NCBI GenBank assembly: GCA_045632125.1
Contig: JAZQWC010000023.1
Location: 1 to 64,000, forward strand
Direction of reading: 5' to 3'
Origin: CALWPV01 sp045632125
GTDB lineage: Bacteria > Bacillota > Clostridia > Lachnospirales > Bianqueaceae
DNA length: 64,000 nt
Shown one piece after another: positions 1 through 8,898 of the stretch. The notes under the pieces were generated by a model, which saw only the letters and a list, made by a program, of their open reading frames with translations, was not told the DNA's origin and ran no database searches. Every line of letters begins with the position of its first letter. Positions within the stretch are counted from its first letter, which is position 1. Position numbers and translations under genes: made by a program.

Positions 1-16
1 TACGAGGAGGCATAAA

Positions 17-2476
17 ATGAAACTCGTATTTTCTACTAAACATGTAAACCGTGCATCCTTTTTGGATCTGTGCCGCTATGCCTACGACTATGGCTATACA
101 GGCTTTGAGATCTACGATGCATTAAAAGAAAGAAGACAGCATGCGGACAGTGTACTGCGCAATGATCGTGCGGCCGACTCCAACCGTAAGCTTTTGAACC
201 GTGGTCTTTCCGTGTCTGCCTTGACCATTCCCCAGCCGGTGGAGAGTGAGGAAGTGACCTCCGATATGTTGGTTCGCTATGTGGAACTGGCTCGAGGAGC
301 CGGTATCGAGCGCGTGATCCTGCGCATCGAGGAAAAGGTTTCCAATGAGACTTTGGAAAAGAAGATGGCGGCTGCCATTGCCAAGGCAGAAAAAGCTGAC
401 ATTCAGATCCTGTTGGAGACCGTGGGCTACTTGGCTGAAACGGAAAATGTAACGGATATTATTAACTTCTTTTCTTCTGCTGTTTTGGGCGCAGCCTGGA
501 ACATTCGCGGCACCTTCTTTGGTGCGGGTGAAAGTGCAGAAACCACCATTAAGAAGCTGGGCGCTTACATCAAATATGTGCGTCTGGGTGATATGAAAGA
601 TGATCATACGGTGCTCATTGGCGAGGGCGACCTGCCGGTGGACAAGGTGATCAATGCGCTGACTTCTTTGAACTATGACGGCTATATCTGCTGCGCATGG
701 AACGATGAGGTAAATGACCCTGATATCGTGCTGACCCACTTTGCCAATTATATTGCGTCTCTTAGCCGTGATAAAAAAGAATATGACAAGGCTTACTATA
801 ACCGTGATAAGACCGGTACCTTCGTGTGGAAGAAGTACGATGTAATTGATGCTACCTTCTCTGATGTGCTGGATACCATGGTGGAAAAATATCCGGACCA
901 GTATGCCTTTAAATATACGACTTTGGATTATACCCGTACGTATACTGAATTCCGACGCGATGTGGATGAGTGTGCGGCTGCTCTGATTTCTTTGGGCGTA
1001 AAAGCCGGCGATCATGTGGCGGTGTGGGCGACCAACATTCCTGCCTGGTTTATTACCTTCTGGGCTACCACCAAGATCGGTGCGGTTCTGGTTACCGTTA
1101 ACACAGCGTATAAGATCCACGAGATCGAGTATTTGCTGAAACAGTCCGATACCCATACTTTGGTCATGATCGAAGATTGTAAGGATATTAACTATCGTGA
1201 GATCATTGAAGAACTGTGTCCCGAACTGCAGACTTTGACTCCCGGCGAGCCTTTGTATTCGAAGAATCTGCCCTTCCTGCGCAACGTAGTAACCGTTGGC
1301 TTTAATATGGCCGGTTGCCTGAATTGGGAGCAGATGCTGCAGCGTGCTGCCCTGGTGCCCCATGAAGAGGTACGCCGCCGCGCTTCCCTGGTTAAACCCG
1401 ATGATGTATGTAACATGCAGTACACCTCCGGTACCACCGGCTTCCCCAAGGGTGTTATGCTGACCCATCGCAATATTGTCAATAATGGTAAGACCATTGG
1501 CGACCGTATGGACCTGTCCACCGCGGATCGTATGATGATCCAGGTGCCTATGTTCCATTGCTTCGGTATGGTGCTTTCCATGACGTCTACCATGACCCAT
1601 GGCGGTACTTTGCTGCCCATGCCTTACTTCTCTCCGAAGTCTTCGCTGGCATGTATCAACGATGAGCACATCACCTGCTTTAATGGTGTGCCCACTATGT
1701 TTATTGCTTTGTTTAACCATGCAGACTTTGCTAAAACCGACTTCTCCTACATGAGAACCGGTATCATGGCGGGTGCCAACTGTCCGGCTGATCTGATGCG
1801 CCGTGCTTCTGTTGAGATGAACATGCGCGAGATCATTTCCGTATACGGCCAGACTGAAGCCTCGCCCGGGTGTACCATGGGTGAGGTGAATGAGGATCTG
1901 GATCACCGCGTAGAAACAGTAGGTAGTGCCTTCCCCAACGTGGAATGTAAGATCATCGATCCCGAGACCGGTGAAGAACTGCCCGACGGCGAAAGCGGTG
2001 AGTTTGTGGCCCGTGGTTTTAATATTATGAAGGGTTATTACAAGATGCCCGAGGCAACCGCACAGACCATCGATGCCGATGGTTGGCTGCACTCCGGTGA
2101 TATCTGCTGTCGTACGCCCGATGGATATTTTAAGGTAACCGGTCGTTTGAAGGATATGATCATCCGCGGCGGCGAGAACTTGTATCCCCGTGAGATCGAA
2201 GAGTTCTACTTGACCAATCCAAAGGTGCGTGACGTACAGGTAATTGGCGTGCCGGATGAACGATACGGCGAAGAATGCTGTGCCTGGATCATTCTGCACA
2301 AGGGTGAGACGGCGGATGAAAACGAAATGCGCGAGTTTGGCAATGCTTCCATTGCTCGCCATAAAGTACCTCGCTACTTTATGTTTGTAAAAGAGTTCCC
2401 CATGAACGCTGCCGGTAAGATCTTGAAATACAAGATGCGAGAAGAAGCGGCAGAGAAGTTGGGATTAAAGAAATAA
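17..2476 (+). CDS. TIM-barrel (sugar isomerase-like) / acyl-CoA synthetase fusion
   Basis: This 819-residue protein joins two domains. Residues 1 to about 260 resemble the xylose-isomerase-like TIM barrel (AP endonuclease 2 family). Residues about 275-819 are a full AMP-forming acyl-CoA synthetase: P-loop YTSGTTGFPKGVMLTHR, VYGQTE, the hinge GRLKDMIIRGGENLYP, and the C-terminal lysine motif AAGKILK. The second half should activate a fatty or organic acid to its CoA thioester in the cytoplasm. In the barrel, sites that are usually metal ligands look altered (VRLGDM where His-x-Lys-Asp is common, CCAWNDE where a final Glu is expected), so it may be regulatory rather than catalytic. AGGAGG at about 5-10 supports the start. 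The acid substrate is unknown. A stem-loop follows the stop. Confidence 0.87.
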   Translation: MKLVFSTKHVNRASFLDLCRYAYDYGYTGFEIYDALKERRQHADSVLRNDRAADSNRKLLNRGLSVSALTIPQPVESEEVTSDMLVRYVELARGAGIERVILRIEEKVSNETLEKKMAAAIAKAEKADIQILLETVGYLAETENVTDIINFFSSAVLGAAWNIRGTFFGAGESAETTIKKLGAYIKYVRLGDMKDDHTVLIGEGDLPVDKVINALTSLNYDGYICCAWNDEVNDPDIVLTHFANYIASLSRDKKEYDKAYYNRDKTGTFVWKKYDVIDATFSDVLDTMVEKYPDQYAFKYTTLDYTRTYTEFRRDVDECAAALISLGVKAGDHVAVWATNIPAWFITFWATTKIGAVLVTVNTAYKIHEIEYLLKQSDTHTLVMIEDCKDINYREIIEELCPELQTLTPGEPLYSKNLPFLRNVVTVGFNMAGCLNWEQMLQRAALVPHEEVRRRASLVKPDDVCNMQYTSGTTGFPKGVMLTHRNIVNNGKTIGDRMDLSTADRMMIQVPMFHCFGMVLSMTSTMTHGGTLLPMPYFSPKSSLACINDEHITCFNGVPTMFIALFNHADFAKTDFSYMRTGIMAGANCPADLMRRASVEMNMREIISVYGQTEASPGCTMGEVNEDLDHRVETVGSAFPNVECKIIDPETGEELPDGESGEFVARGFNIMKGYYKMPEATAQTIDADGWLHSGDICCRTPDGYFKVTGRLKDMIIRGGENLYPREIEEFYLTNPKVRDVQVIGVPDERYGEECCAWIILHKGETADENEMREFGNASIARHKVPRYFMFVKEFPMNAAGKILKYKMREEAAEKLGLKK

Positions 2477-2484
2477 AAGTAAAT

Positions 2485-2549
2485 AAGCAGCGGTGCTATC
2501 TCGAACTACGGTGGTATGTTCTCGATAGTACCGCTGCTTTGTGGTCTTT
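2485..2549 (+). terminator. Stem-loop after the acyl-CoA synthetase fusion
   Basis: Arms 2485-2500 and 2524-2539 pair over 16 bases with one G-T wobble, around a 23-base loop. A broken T-run follows (TTTGTGGTCTTTTT). It lies 9 bases past the stop codon and is a probable intrinsic terminator. Confidence 0.6.
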
Positions 2550-2590
2550 TTGCAAGCCTTGTGGAGCCGAGGATCTTTTGGTTGTTTGCG

Positions 2591-2810
2591 TTCAGTTGCA
2601 AAATCGATTTTTCAATTTTTAACTGAATCTGTTCATTTAATAGGGTTCGTTTGAGGGTAGTGTGACTGAAACATTCCGTTATTACTAGTGAAATCGTAAT
2701 CGAGTAACTGAAAATCTTCAGTTACCCAGTAGAGAGAAGAAGAGGAATAACTGAACGGTTCAGTTATTTTTCGAAAAATAAAAATTGTAACTGAACGAAT
2801 GTCTTCAATT
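2591..2810. repeat. Cluster of AACTGAA / TTCAGTT inverted repeats
   Basis: The gap between the convergent genes ending at 2476 and 2809 holds no credible gene. It carries seven exact AACTGAA or TTCAGTT heptamers (at about 2591, 2621, 2706, 2717, 2750, 2759, 2790). Two pairs form palindromes: 2704-2725 (9-bp arms, 4-base loop) and 2746-2768 (11-bp arms around one base), the latter followed by TTTTT. The palindromes could terminate transcription from either side. The excess of copies is unexplained. Confidence 0.7.
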
Positions 2811-3627
2811 ACAAGATTACATGTTTGCTCAGCCATTTGGCAACGCCGTCGGCGTTGTTGCTTTCGATTATCCCTGTGGCAATGGCCTTTAATTCAACCA
2901 CTGCGTTGGAAACAGCGTAGCATTCATCGGCGATCTCAAACATAGGAAGGTCGTTGAGACCATCGCCGAAGGCGACGATGCGGTCGCAGCCGTAAAGCTC
3001 TTTGACCTGTAGAATGGCAGAGGCCTTAGAAGCTGATTTGGGTAGAATTTCCAACCACATGTCATCGGAGTAGACATCTTTTTGATACATACAATTATAC
3101 CGATCGCGGATGGATTCATACACCGGGATCAGCTTAGAAGGTTCATCGATATTGGTAAAATAGTAGACCTCGCCAAGAGAAAGGTCGGCAACGGATGAAA
3201 CCGGGTTATCCCGCACATCACCTTGACGGCTGTTTAAAAAGCGCCTCAGGCCGGGAGAAACAGCAGAGGGAATATAGGAAAACTTTTCAAAGTCGGATTG
3301 CAGCGAATATACCAGTGGTGCTATATCGTGCGCCTGCAAAATTTCCAACAGCTCTGTAGCTTCCGCAGCAGAAAACGTGTTGGAAATCAGTCGCTTACCG
3401 GTGGCATTGTCGATTACAAAAGTACCATTATAAACGATCAGAGGCATCTGTGCGTTTAAGCCAACCGTAGCTTTTCGGGCGGTAATCATAGAACGGGCCG
3501 TGGCGTAGGAAAAGATCATGCCTCGGGTGACCAGATCATTGATAACGGAGCAGCTGTAAGAGGAAACTTTTTGATCGCTGCCCAGCAGCGTGCCATCCAG
3601 ATCGGTGACATATAAGGTTTTATTCAT
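2809..3627 (-). CDS. HAD-superfamily phosphatase (Cof type, HAD-IIB)
   Basis: A 272-residue haloacid dehalogenase-type hydrolase. Motif I DLDGTLLG near the N-terminus supplies the nucleophile and acid/base aspartates, a later lysine lies in SASKASAI, and GDGLNDLPMF is the C-terminal metal-binding motif. Members of this group are cytoplasmic phosphatases acting on sugar phosphates or flavin nucleotides; the substrate cannot be told from sequence. The start chosen is the ATG at 3627, which has AAGGAAGAGG upstream. It overlaps the end of the MATE transporter gene by 8 bases (ATGAATAA), so the two are translationally coupled and the phosphatase is the second gene of that operon. Confidence 0.85.
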   Translation of the reverse strand: MNKTLYVTDLDGTLLGSDQKVSSYSCSVINDLVTRGMIFSYATARSMITARKATVGLNAQMPLIVYNGTFVIDNATGKRLISNTFSAAEATELLEILQAHDIAPLVYSLQSDFEKFSYIPSAVSPGLRRFLNSRQGDVRDNPVSSVADLSLGEVYYFTNIDEPSKLIPVYESIRDRYNCMYQKDVYSDDMWLEILPKSASKASAILQVKELYGCDRIVAFGDGLNDLPMFEIADECYAVSNAVVELKAIATGIIESNNADGVAKWLSKHVIL

Positions 3628-5020
3628 TGGAAACCTCTTCCTTGTCAAACAAATTATCACGGGTAATATTATTCAGCCATTTGCCGCTGCGGTAGTGTCC
3701 GATGACCCAGGGCCACTTGGCAAATTCATCGGTACAGAGCAAGAAATATACCCAAAGTACAGGAAGATCCAGTACAAAGGCCGCGATAAAGCCTAGTGGA
3801 ACGGCGTAGATCCACATGTCAACAAAGTCACAGATGCAGCCGAACTTGCTGTCACCACCGGCGCGAAATACACCGCCGATCAGGGTGGTGTTCACGCCCT
3901 GACCCATTACATAGTAGATATTGATCAAAAGCATATATTTCAAATAATGCATGGCGGTATCCGTCAGCTCCGCGTAGCGGAGCACCAGGGGCATGATCAG
4001 AAGAATGATGAGTCCGCCGATGGCACTGGTGATCACGGTGAGGCGTACCGATTTTTTCGCGCCTTCGCGCGCCTCCTCTAAACTGCCGCGGCCAATGATG
4101 TTGCCAAGCAAAATGCCGGCGGCGTTGGCGGTGCCGAAGCAAAGAATGGTACCGAAGTTGCGGACGATGACAACGAAGGAGTTGGCGGCTACGGCATCGG
4201 TGCCCAGATGGCCGAGAATAACGGAATACATGGAAAAGCCGACGCTCCAAATGATATCGTTGAGTAGAGCGGGCACGGAAAGCCGTAGAAAGTCATGGGA
4301 GAGGAGCTTGTTGCTGCGGAACAGATAGCGAAGATCCAACGTGATGTCTTTGCTGCGGGCGGATACAATGAAGCAGGCGATGAGCTGGATCAGGCGGGAC
4401 AGGGTGGTGGCTAGGGCGACACCGGGTGCGCCCATTTTAGGTGCGCCGAACAGACCGAAGATGAACACAGCATTGAGGGCTACATTTAAAATAAAGGCGA
4501 GCATGTTGAGGGCGGTGCTGATGCCTACGCGGCCGATGCTGCGCAGCACAGCCAGGTAGATCTCGCTGATGCCCCAGCAAAGGTAGCACAGGCTGAGGTA
4601 ACGCAGGTAGGAGGCGCCGATGGTGATGAGTTCGGCGTCGTTGGTGAAAACCGTCATCATGAGCTCGGGGATGAGAAGGGCAGCTGCGGCGATCAGCAGA
4701 GCTAGTACCAGAGAGAAGCGCAGGGCAATACCTTCCACCACCTGAATAGCGCGCAGATCGCCTTTGCCGTGATATTGGGCGCAGAGCATGGTGGCGCCGG
4801 TGCCTAGACCATAGAAAACCATGAAGAGTATGTTGGTATAATTAGAAGCCAGAGAAACCGCAGAAATGGAAGACTGACCCACATAATTCAGCATTACCAC
4901 GTCGGCGGAGCTGACGAAGGAACTGAGCAGATTTTGCAGAATGATGGGCAGTACCAACTTAAAGATTTGACGATAGAAAGACGGCGTTTGGCCGCTGCGA
5001 GCAGTGAGTGTGTTGGTCAT
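3620..5020 (-). CDS. MATE family multidrug/cation efflux transporter
   Basis: A 466-residue integral membrane protein with about 12 hydrophobic segments and the MATE architecture: two repeated six-helix halves, with conserved patterns such as PIILQNLLSSFVSSADVVML in the first helix and a similar PALLNDIIWSVGFSMY at the start of the second half. MATE proteins export drugs or organic cations using a sodium or proton gradient. The ATG at 5020 is preferred because AGGAGG lies at 5031-5026; the frame also opens farther upstream without such a site. A small hairpin (5043-5055) precedes the ribosome binding site. The next gene, a HAD phosphatase, overlaps by 8 bases. Confidence 0.88.
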   Translation of the reverse strand: MTNTLTARSGQTPSFYRQIFKLVLPIILQNLLSSFVSSADVVMLNYVGQSSISAVSLASNYTNILFMVFYGLGTGATMLCAQYHGKGDLRAIQVVEGIALRFSLVLALLIAAAALLIPELMMTVFTNDAELITIGASYLRYLSLCYLCWGISEIYLAVLRSIGRVGISTALNMLAFILNVALNAVFIFGLFGAPKMGAPGVALATTLSRLIQLIACFIVSARSKDITLDLRYLFRSNKLLSHDFLRLSVPALLNDIIWSVGFSMYSVILGHLGTDAVAANSFVVIVRNFGTILCFGTANAAGILLGNIIGRGSLEEAREGAKKSVRLTVITSAIGGLIILLIMPLVLRYAELTDTAMHYLKYMLLINIYYVMGQGVNTTLIGGVFRAGGDSKFGCICDFVDMWIYAVPLGFIAAFVLDLPVLWVYFLLCTDEFAKWPWVIGHYRSGKWLNNITRDNLFDKEEVSNE

Positions 5021-5042
5021 GGAAACCTCCTGAGTAGAAAAG

Positions 5043-5055
5043 CCGGCAAAGCCGG
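5043..5055 (-). promoter_or_regulatory. Small stem-loop upstream of the MATE ribosome binding site
   Basis: Read on the minus strand this is CCGGCTTTGCCGG, a 5-bp G+C stem with a 3-base loop, 11 bases ahead of AGGAGG. The identical 13-mer sits before the galactokinase-GalT fusion at 16225-16237. It may protect the 5' end of the message or mark a processing site; that is inference. Confidence 0.45.
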
Positions 5056-5123
5056 AAAAATGATGAATCAAGTGGCCTTATCGTAACATAATGTAAACGG
5101 TAAAACCATGGAGAATACGTATA

Positions 5124-5166
5124 AAAAATACCGATTTGCATAGATTAAATGCAGATCGGTATTTTT
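5124..5166. terminator. Bidirectional terminator
   Basis: An 18-bp stem (5124-5141 with 5149-5166, one G-T wobble) and a 7-base loop, A-rich on one side and T-rich on the other. It lies directly after the leftward gene at 5170-5535 and would end its transcript before the MATE operon. Confidence 0.8.
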
Positions 5167-5169
5167 GTG

Positions 5170-5535
5170 TTAGTTGCCTTCTTCGGGGGCTGTGATTGCT
5201 GTGCCCTGCAGAATGGTATAGATAAATTTGATCTGTTCCTTTACTGTCTCGATTGGAAAGTCCTGACTGCTCAGGGCCTCGTAACCTTGGGAAATAAAAT
5301 CATCGGCCAGTTCCACAAGTTCCTGCGGAAGTGACTCGGTGTTTTTCAAAGCATATATGAGATTAGAAGCTTCGAAGTAGCGAATATCGCTGGAAAGCTT
5401 CCAGCCTTCGTATACAGTATGATCGCAAAGGCCGTAGAAAGGGCCAATCAAGGACAGAAGGAAGGCATTTGAGGCAATTTCCTGTCGATAAGTGCTCAAG
5501 CATTGCTGGAAGCATTCTCGAAAACGTTGAACCAT
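5170..5535 (-). CDS. Small protein of unknown function
   Basis: I do not recognise this 121-residue protein. It is predicted to be soluble and largely helical, with a cysteine pair near the N-terminus (FRECFQQCLSTY), a stretch LLSLIGPFYGLCDHTVYEGW, and an acidic C-terminus ending PEEGN. There is no signal peptide or membrane segment. The ATG at 5535 is chosen because GGAGGA stands about 7 bases upstream; the frame could also open at a TTG five codons earlier. It is transcribed alone, leftward, and ends at a strong terminator. Its helical content could suit a regulator or partner protein, but no family is clear. Confidence 0.55.
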   Translation of the reverse strand: MVQRFRECFQQCLSTYRQEIASNAFLLSLIGPFYGLCDHTVYEGWKLSSDIRYFEASNLIYALKNTESLPQELVELADDFISQGYEALSSQDFPIETVKEQIKFIYTILQGTAITAPEEGN

Positions 5536-5738
5536 TGCTCTTTCCTCCAAACAAATGAAATATACATCTAACTTTTGTATGATACCATAGAGTTGTTATG
5601 GAATCCTTCTAAAAATATGAATTTATAATAAATATCTATTACGAAAGTGTTACAAGTGGAGGAGGAAGGCGGGTTTGGATGAAAATTGAAGCCGTATGGG
5701 TGCGTCTGTGCCAATTTGGAGGGAATACACACTTTTTC

Positions 5739-5767
5739 TTGAAAAATCCTGCCGGATATGATATATT
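5739..5767 (+). promoter_or_regulatory. Promoter for the tmk operon
   Basis: TTGAAA at 5739-5744, a 17-base spacer, and TATATT at 5762-5767, about 40 bases before the tmk start. It is a good sigma-A type match in the 270-base divergent gap 5536-5805, which shows nothing else notable. Confidence 0.65.
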
Positions 5768-5805
5768 ATTGATAGGATTATATACAAATGCAGGAAGGTA
5801 ACAAA

Positions 5806-6447
5806 ATGACGCTGAAACAAGGCTTATTGATCACCATGGAAGGGCCGGATGGGTCCGGAAAAACAATGCAGATGGATCTGCTTGAAAAAGCACTGCGCGA
5901 GCAGGGATATCCGGTGATCCGCAGCCGTGAACCCGGTGGCACACCGATTGGTGAAGCGATCCGCAGCGTGATTTTGAATCCGGAGTATACCGAGATGGAT
6001 CAGATGACCGAAGCCATGCTATATGCCGCATCCCGCGCACAGCATGTGGCTGAGAAGATCAAACCCGCCATGAAAGACGGCTATATCGTATTACTGGATC
6101 GGTTCCTTGATTCCAGTTTGGTGTATCAGGGGATTGCCCGCGGCATGACCATCGAGACGATTGAAGCGATCAACCAATATGCTACCGGAGGCCTGCAGCC
6201 CGATGCCACCATTATGGTGTATATCGATTATGAAGAAGGATTGCGCCGCAAAAAGCAGCAAAACGGTAGTCTTGACCGCATGGAAGCTCAACAGGACAAT
6301 TTCCATCGCCGTGTCAACGAAGGGTATCTGCAGCTGGCTCACCGCTATCCGGAGCGGATTCAGCTCGTGGACGGTGCCCGCGATCCGCAGACCATTCATC
6401 AAGATATTTTGAAACGCGTGAAAGACCTGATCTGTGCGAAAGCATAA
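5806..6447 (+). CDS. tmk: Thymidylate kinase
   Basis: A 213-residue dTMP kinase that phosphorylates dTMP to dTDP in the cytoplasm for DNA synthesis. The P-loop GPDGSGKT lies near residue 12, the DRFLDSSLVYQG substrate motif near residue 98, and a LID region RRKKQQNGSLDR near residue 146. Length is normal. The ATG at 5806 is preferred over an in-frame ATG at 5788 because AGGAAGG falls between them. It opens a cluster matching the Firmicutes order tmk, yaaQ, holB, yaaT, yabB, yabC, so it is probably cotranscribed with darA and holB from the promoter at 5739. Confidence 0.95.
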   Translation: MTLKQGLLITMEGPDGSGKTMQMDLLEKALREQGYPVIRSREPGGTPIGEAIRSVILNPEYTEMDQMTEAMLYAASRAQHVAEKIKPAMKDGYIVLLDRFLDSSLVYQGIARGMTIETIEAINQYATGGLQPDATIMVYIDYEEGLRRKKQQNGSLDRMEAQQDNFHRRVNEGYLQLAHRYPERIQLVDGARDPQTIHQDILKRVKDLICAKA

Positions 6448-6559
6448 GAAGCAGGGAGAGCGATTCTAAAATATATACTTATCTATTCGTGCGTGAAAGG
6501 GCAAGCATGCGAAAGGTTTGAACTAAAAGCGCACAAAACATAAACGAGGAGGAATCAAA

Positions 6560-6889
6560 ATGAAACTTGTATTAGCGATCATCCATGACGAAGATGCTCA
6601 GAAACTCACCACTGCACTGAACCGCAGCAATTTCCAGGTAACCAAGCTGGCCAGTACCGGTGGATTCCTTCGTGTCGGTAACACAACCATGCTGATCGGT
6701 GTAGACTCCGACAAACTGGATCAGGTTCTGAAGATCATTCACGACAAATGCCAGACGGTTAAGCAGATGACCATCGCCAACCAGCCCTACACCACCACCG
6801 CAGAAGGTTATGTTCCCTATCCTATTGAGGTAACAGCCGGCGGCGCAACCGTATTCGTTGTTGACGTAGAGCAGTTCCACAAATTCTGA
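6560..6889 (+). CDS. darA: Cyclic-di-AMP receptor protein (PII-like, DarA/PstA)
   Basis: A 109-residue protein of the DUF970/YaaQ family, a PII-like trimer that binds cyclic di-AMP. The N-terminus KLVLAIIHDEDA, the loop STGGFLRVGNTT and the C-terminal FVVDVEQFHKF fit the family, and the length matches. It has no enzyme motif; it is a cytoplasmic signal receptor whose target is not well known. GAGGAGG precedes the ATG. The position between tmk and holB is conserved in Firmicutes. The TrkA/TrkH genes about 4 kb downstream are a class of potassium transporter that c-di-AMP often controls, but a functional link here is inference. Confidence 0.92.
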   Translation: MKLVLAIIHDEDAQKLTTALNRSNFQVTKLASTGGFLRVGNTTMLIGVDSDKLDQVLKIIHDKCQTVKQMTIANQPYTTTAEGYVPYPIEVTAGGATVFVVDVEQFHKF

Positions 6890-6910
6890 TTTTGAGAGGA
6901 GGGGCTCCCA

Positions 6911-7936
6911 ATGGCTGATCAGTTGAGCAGAGAGGGAGCCTCTTTTTCTGCAATACTTGGACATGACGGAGCAAAGGCTCATTTGCAGGCGGCCCTGGCT
7001 GACCGGCAGATGAGCCATGCCTATTTATTAGAAGGTACCCACGGAGTGGGAAAAAAGACGTTGGCAAATGCCTTCGTCAAGACCCTGCTGTGCCAAGCGC
7101 CTATAGTAGGCCCAAACGGACAGCAAGACTGCTGTGGTCGTTGTCAGTCCTGTCGCAGTTTTGACCATGATAATCATCCGGACGTGAAACGGATCCGTAC
7201 ACTGCCGGATAAAAACACCATTTCTGTTAAGCAGATTCGTGATGAATTGGTGAAGGACATCAGCATCAGACCCTACGGCGGACAGTATAAGATCTACTTG
7301 ATCGAGGAAGCAGAGCGGCTCACAGTAGAGGCACAAAACGCCATGCTGAAGACCTTGGAAGAGCCTCCGTCGTATGGGCTAATCATTATGATGGCGGAAA
7401 GTGCAGCCGCATTTTTGCCCACCATCTTGTCTCGTTGCGTAAAGATCAGTCTGCAGCCACTGGATAGTAAAGTGGTCAAGGCAGAACTGGGGCGCAGAGG
7501 AGTGGAAAGCGGAAAAGCCGGCATTGCCGCTGCCTTTGCCCAAGGATCGATTGGACAAGCACTTAAACTGTGCGAAGATGAGAATTTTGAAGAAATGCGG
7601 ACAGAACTGTTTCAGTTTTTGAGCCGTGTTCCCCAGCTATCGCAGCTGGAGGTGATGAAAGGATCTCAACTTTGGGATCAGTTCAAATCGGAGCAGGAGG
7701 CACTATTTTCGCTGCTGCTCATTTGGTATCGGGATATTCTGGTATATCAGGAGACCCGGGATCCGGCGCAGATCCTGTGTGCCGATCAATTGGAGACCAT
7801 TGCTTCAATGGCTTCTTATTATGAAAATCGAAAGCTCATTCAGATCACCGATAAGGTGCTGGATATTCATAAAAAATTAAAAGCCAATGCCAATGCAGCG
7901 TTGGCCATCGACTGCTTGTTGATGGAACTGAAATAG
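6911..7936 (+). CDS. holB: DNA polymerase III delta' subunit
   Basis: A 341-residue clamp-loader subunit. An AAA+ module carries a P-loop variant GTHGVGKKT near residue 43, a zinc site with CCGRCQSC near residue 76, EEAERLTVEAQNAMLKTLEEP as the Walker B/sensor area, and ILSRCVK as the SRC motif. Within the clamp loader it helps place the sliding clamp on DNA. The ribosome binding site is GAGAGGAGG. It starts 21 bases after darA, so it is in the same operon, as in Bacillus where holB also sits between yaaQ/yaaR and yaaT. Confidence 0.93.
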   Translation: MADQLSREGASFSAILGHDGAKAHLQAALADRQMSHAYLLEGTHGVGKKTLANAFVKTLLCQAPIVGPNGQQDCCGRCQSCRSFDHDNHPDVKRIRTLPDKNTISVKQIRDELVKDISIRPYGGQYKIYLIEEAERLTVEAQNAMLKTLEEPPSYGLIIMMAESAAAFLPTILSRCVKISLQPLDSKVVKAELGRRGVESGKAGIAAAFAQGSIGQALKLCEDENFEEMRTELFQFLSRVPQLSQLEVMKGSQLWDQFKSEQEALFSLLLIWYRDILVYQETRDPAQILCADQLETIASMASYYENRKLIQITDKVLDIHKKLKANANAALAIDCLLMELK

Positions 7937-7944
7937 AGAGTAAG

Positions 7945-7964
7945 GCGGCAGATTGTTACGCCGC
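7945..7964 (+). promoter_or_regulatory. Small stem-loop upstream of the ricT ribosome binding site
   Basis: GCGGC (7945-7949) pairs with GCCGC (7960-7964) around a 10-base loop, 8 bases before GGAGG at 7973-7977. It is one of about ten such hairpins in this window. Confidence 0.4.
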
Positions 7965-7983
7965 ACTTATATGGAGGATTATT

Positions 7984-8874
7984 TTGACAACTGTAATTGG
8001 AGTACGATTCCGCCATGCAGGCCGAATCTATTATTTTAGTCCGGGTCCTTACCGTGTTGAAAAGGGAGAATATGTAATTGTAGAAACCGCCCGCGGTGTA
8101 GAATATGGTTTTGTAGTGACCGATCCTCGTTTGGCCGGTGAAGAAGATATTGTAGCGCCGCTGCGCAGTGTGATCCGTAAGGCTACCGAAGAGGATAAGG
8201 AAGTATATAAAAAGAATCTGCAGGCTGAAAAAGAAGCCTTTGATATCTGCCTTGGTAAGATCGCCGATCACAAGCTGGATATGCATCTGGTGGATGTGGA
8301 ATATACTTTTGACGGCAATAAGATCCTGTTTTATTTTACTGCCGATGGTCGTGTCGACTTCCGTGAGCTGGTAAAGGATCTGGCTTCTTTGTTCAGAACC
8401 CGTATCGAACTGCGCCAGATCGGTGTGCGTGATGAAACCAAAATGGGTGGCGGTATCGGTATTTGTGGACGTCCTTATTGCTGCTCCACCTTCCTGACCG
8501 ATTTTGCCCCGGTATCCATTAAGATGGCAAAGGATCAGAACCTGTCGCTGAATCCCACCAAGATCTCCGGTACCTGTGGCCGCTTGATGTGCTGCTTGAA
8601 GTACGAGGAGAGCACCTATGAGGATCTGACCAAGAATCTGCCCGATGAGGGTGATGTGGTGGATACACCCAGCGGTACCGGTGAAGTATTGCATGTAAAC
8701 GTGCTGCGCCAGCTGGTGAAAGTGGGTATTACCCAGGAGAAGGGCGATGTTGTGATCACTGAATTCCCGCTTGATGAGATCAAGATCAACAAGAAGCGCA
8801 GACGCCGCAATAATTCCGAATATATGGACAAGGAAGAACAGAAGCAGCTGCGCGAGCTGGAAAAAGAGTTTTAA
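7984..8874 (+). CDS. ricT: PSP1-domain protein RicT (YaaT)
   Basis: A 296-residue PSP1 family protein. The PSP1 core carries cysteine groups CGRPYCC (near residue 160) and CGRLMCC (near residue 198). In the Bacillus Ric complex (RicA, RicF, RicT) equivalent cysteines bind iron-sulfur clusters, and the complex assists RNase Y in mRNA maturation. The C-terminus is basic (KKRRRRNN). Translation appears to begin at TTG, with GGAGGA 7 bases upstream and no ATG nearby. Its place between holB and the methyltransferase gene matches yaaT in Bacillus. RicA and RicF were not seen in this window. Confidence 0.9.
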   Translation: MTTVIGVRFRHAGRIYYFSPGPYRVEKGEYVIVETARGVEYGFVVTDPRLAGEEDIVAPLRSVIRKATEEDKEVYKKNLQAEKEAFDICLGKIADHKLDMHLVDVEYTFDGNKILFYFTADGRVDFRELVKDLASLFRTRIELRQIGVRDETKMGGGIGICGRPYCCSTFLTDFAPVSIKMAKDQNLSLNPTKISGTCGRLMCCLKYEESTYEDLTKNLPDEGDVVDTPSGTGEVLHVNVLRQLVKVGITQEKGDVVITEFPLDEIKINKKRRRRNNSEYMDKEEQKQLRELEKEF

Positions 8875-8898
8875 AACAAAGGAAATATTATGAATGTG

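Noticed and set aside
122..2362. Very long open frame antisense to the acyl-CoA synthetase fusion
   Set aside because: No family-like motifs and no ribosome binding site; it mirrors the codon bias of the strongly supported forward gene.
2633..2836. Short leftward open frame across the AACTGAA repeats
   Set aside because: It spans inverted repeats, has no ribosome binding site and overlaps the HAD phosphatase end; treated as non-coding.
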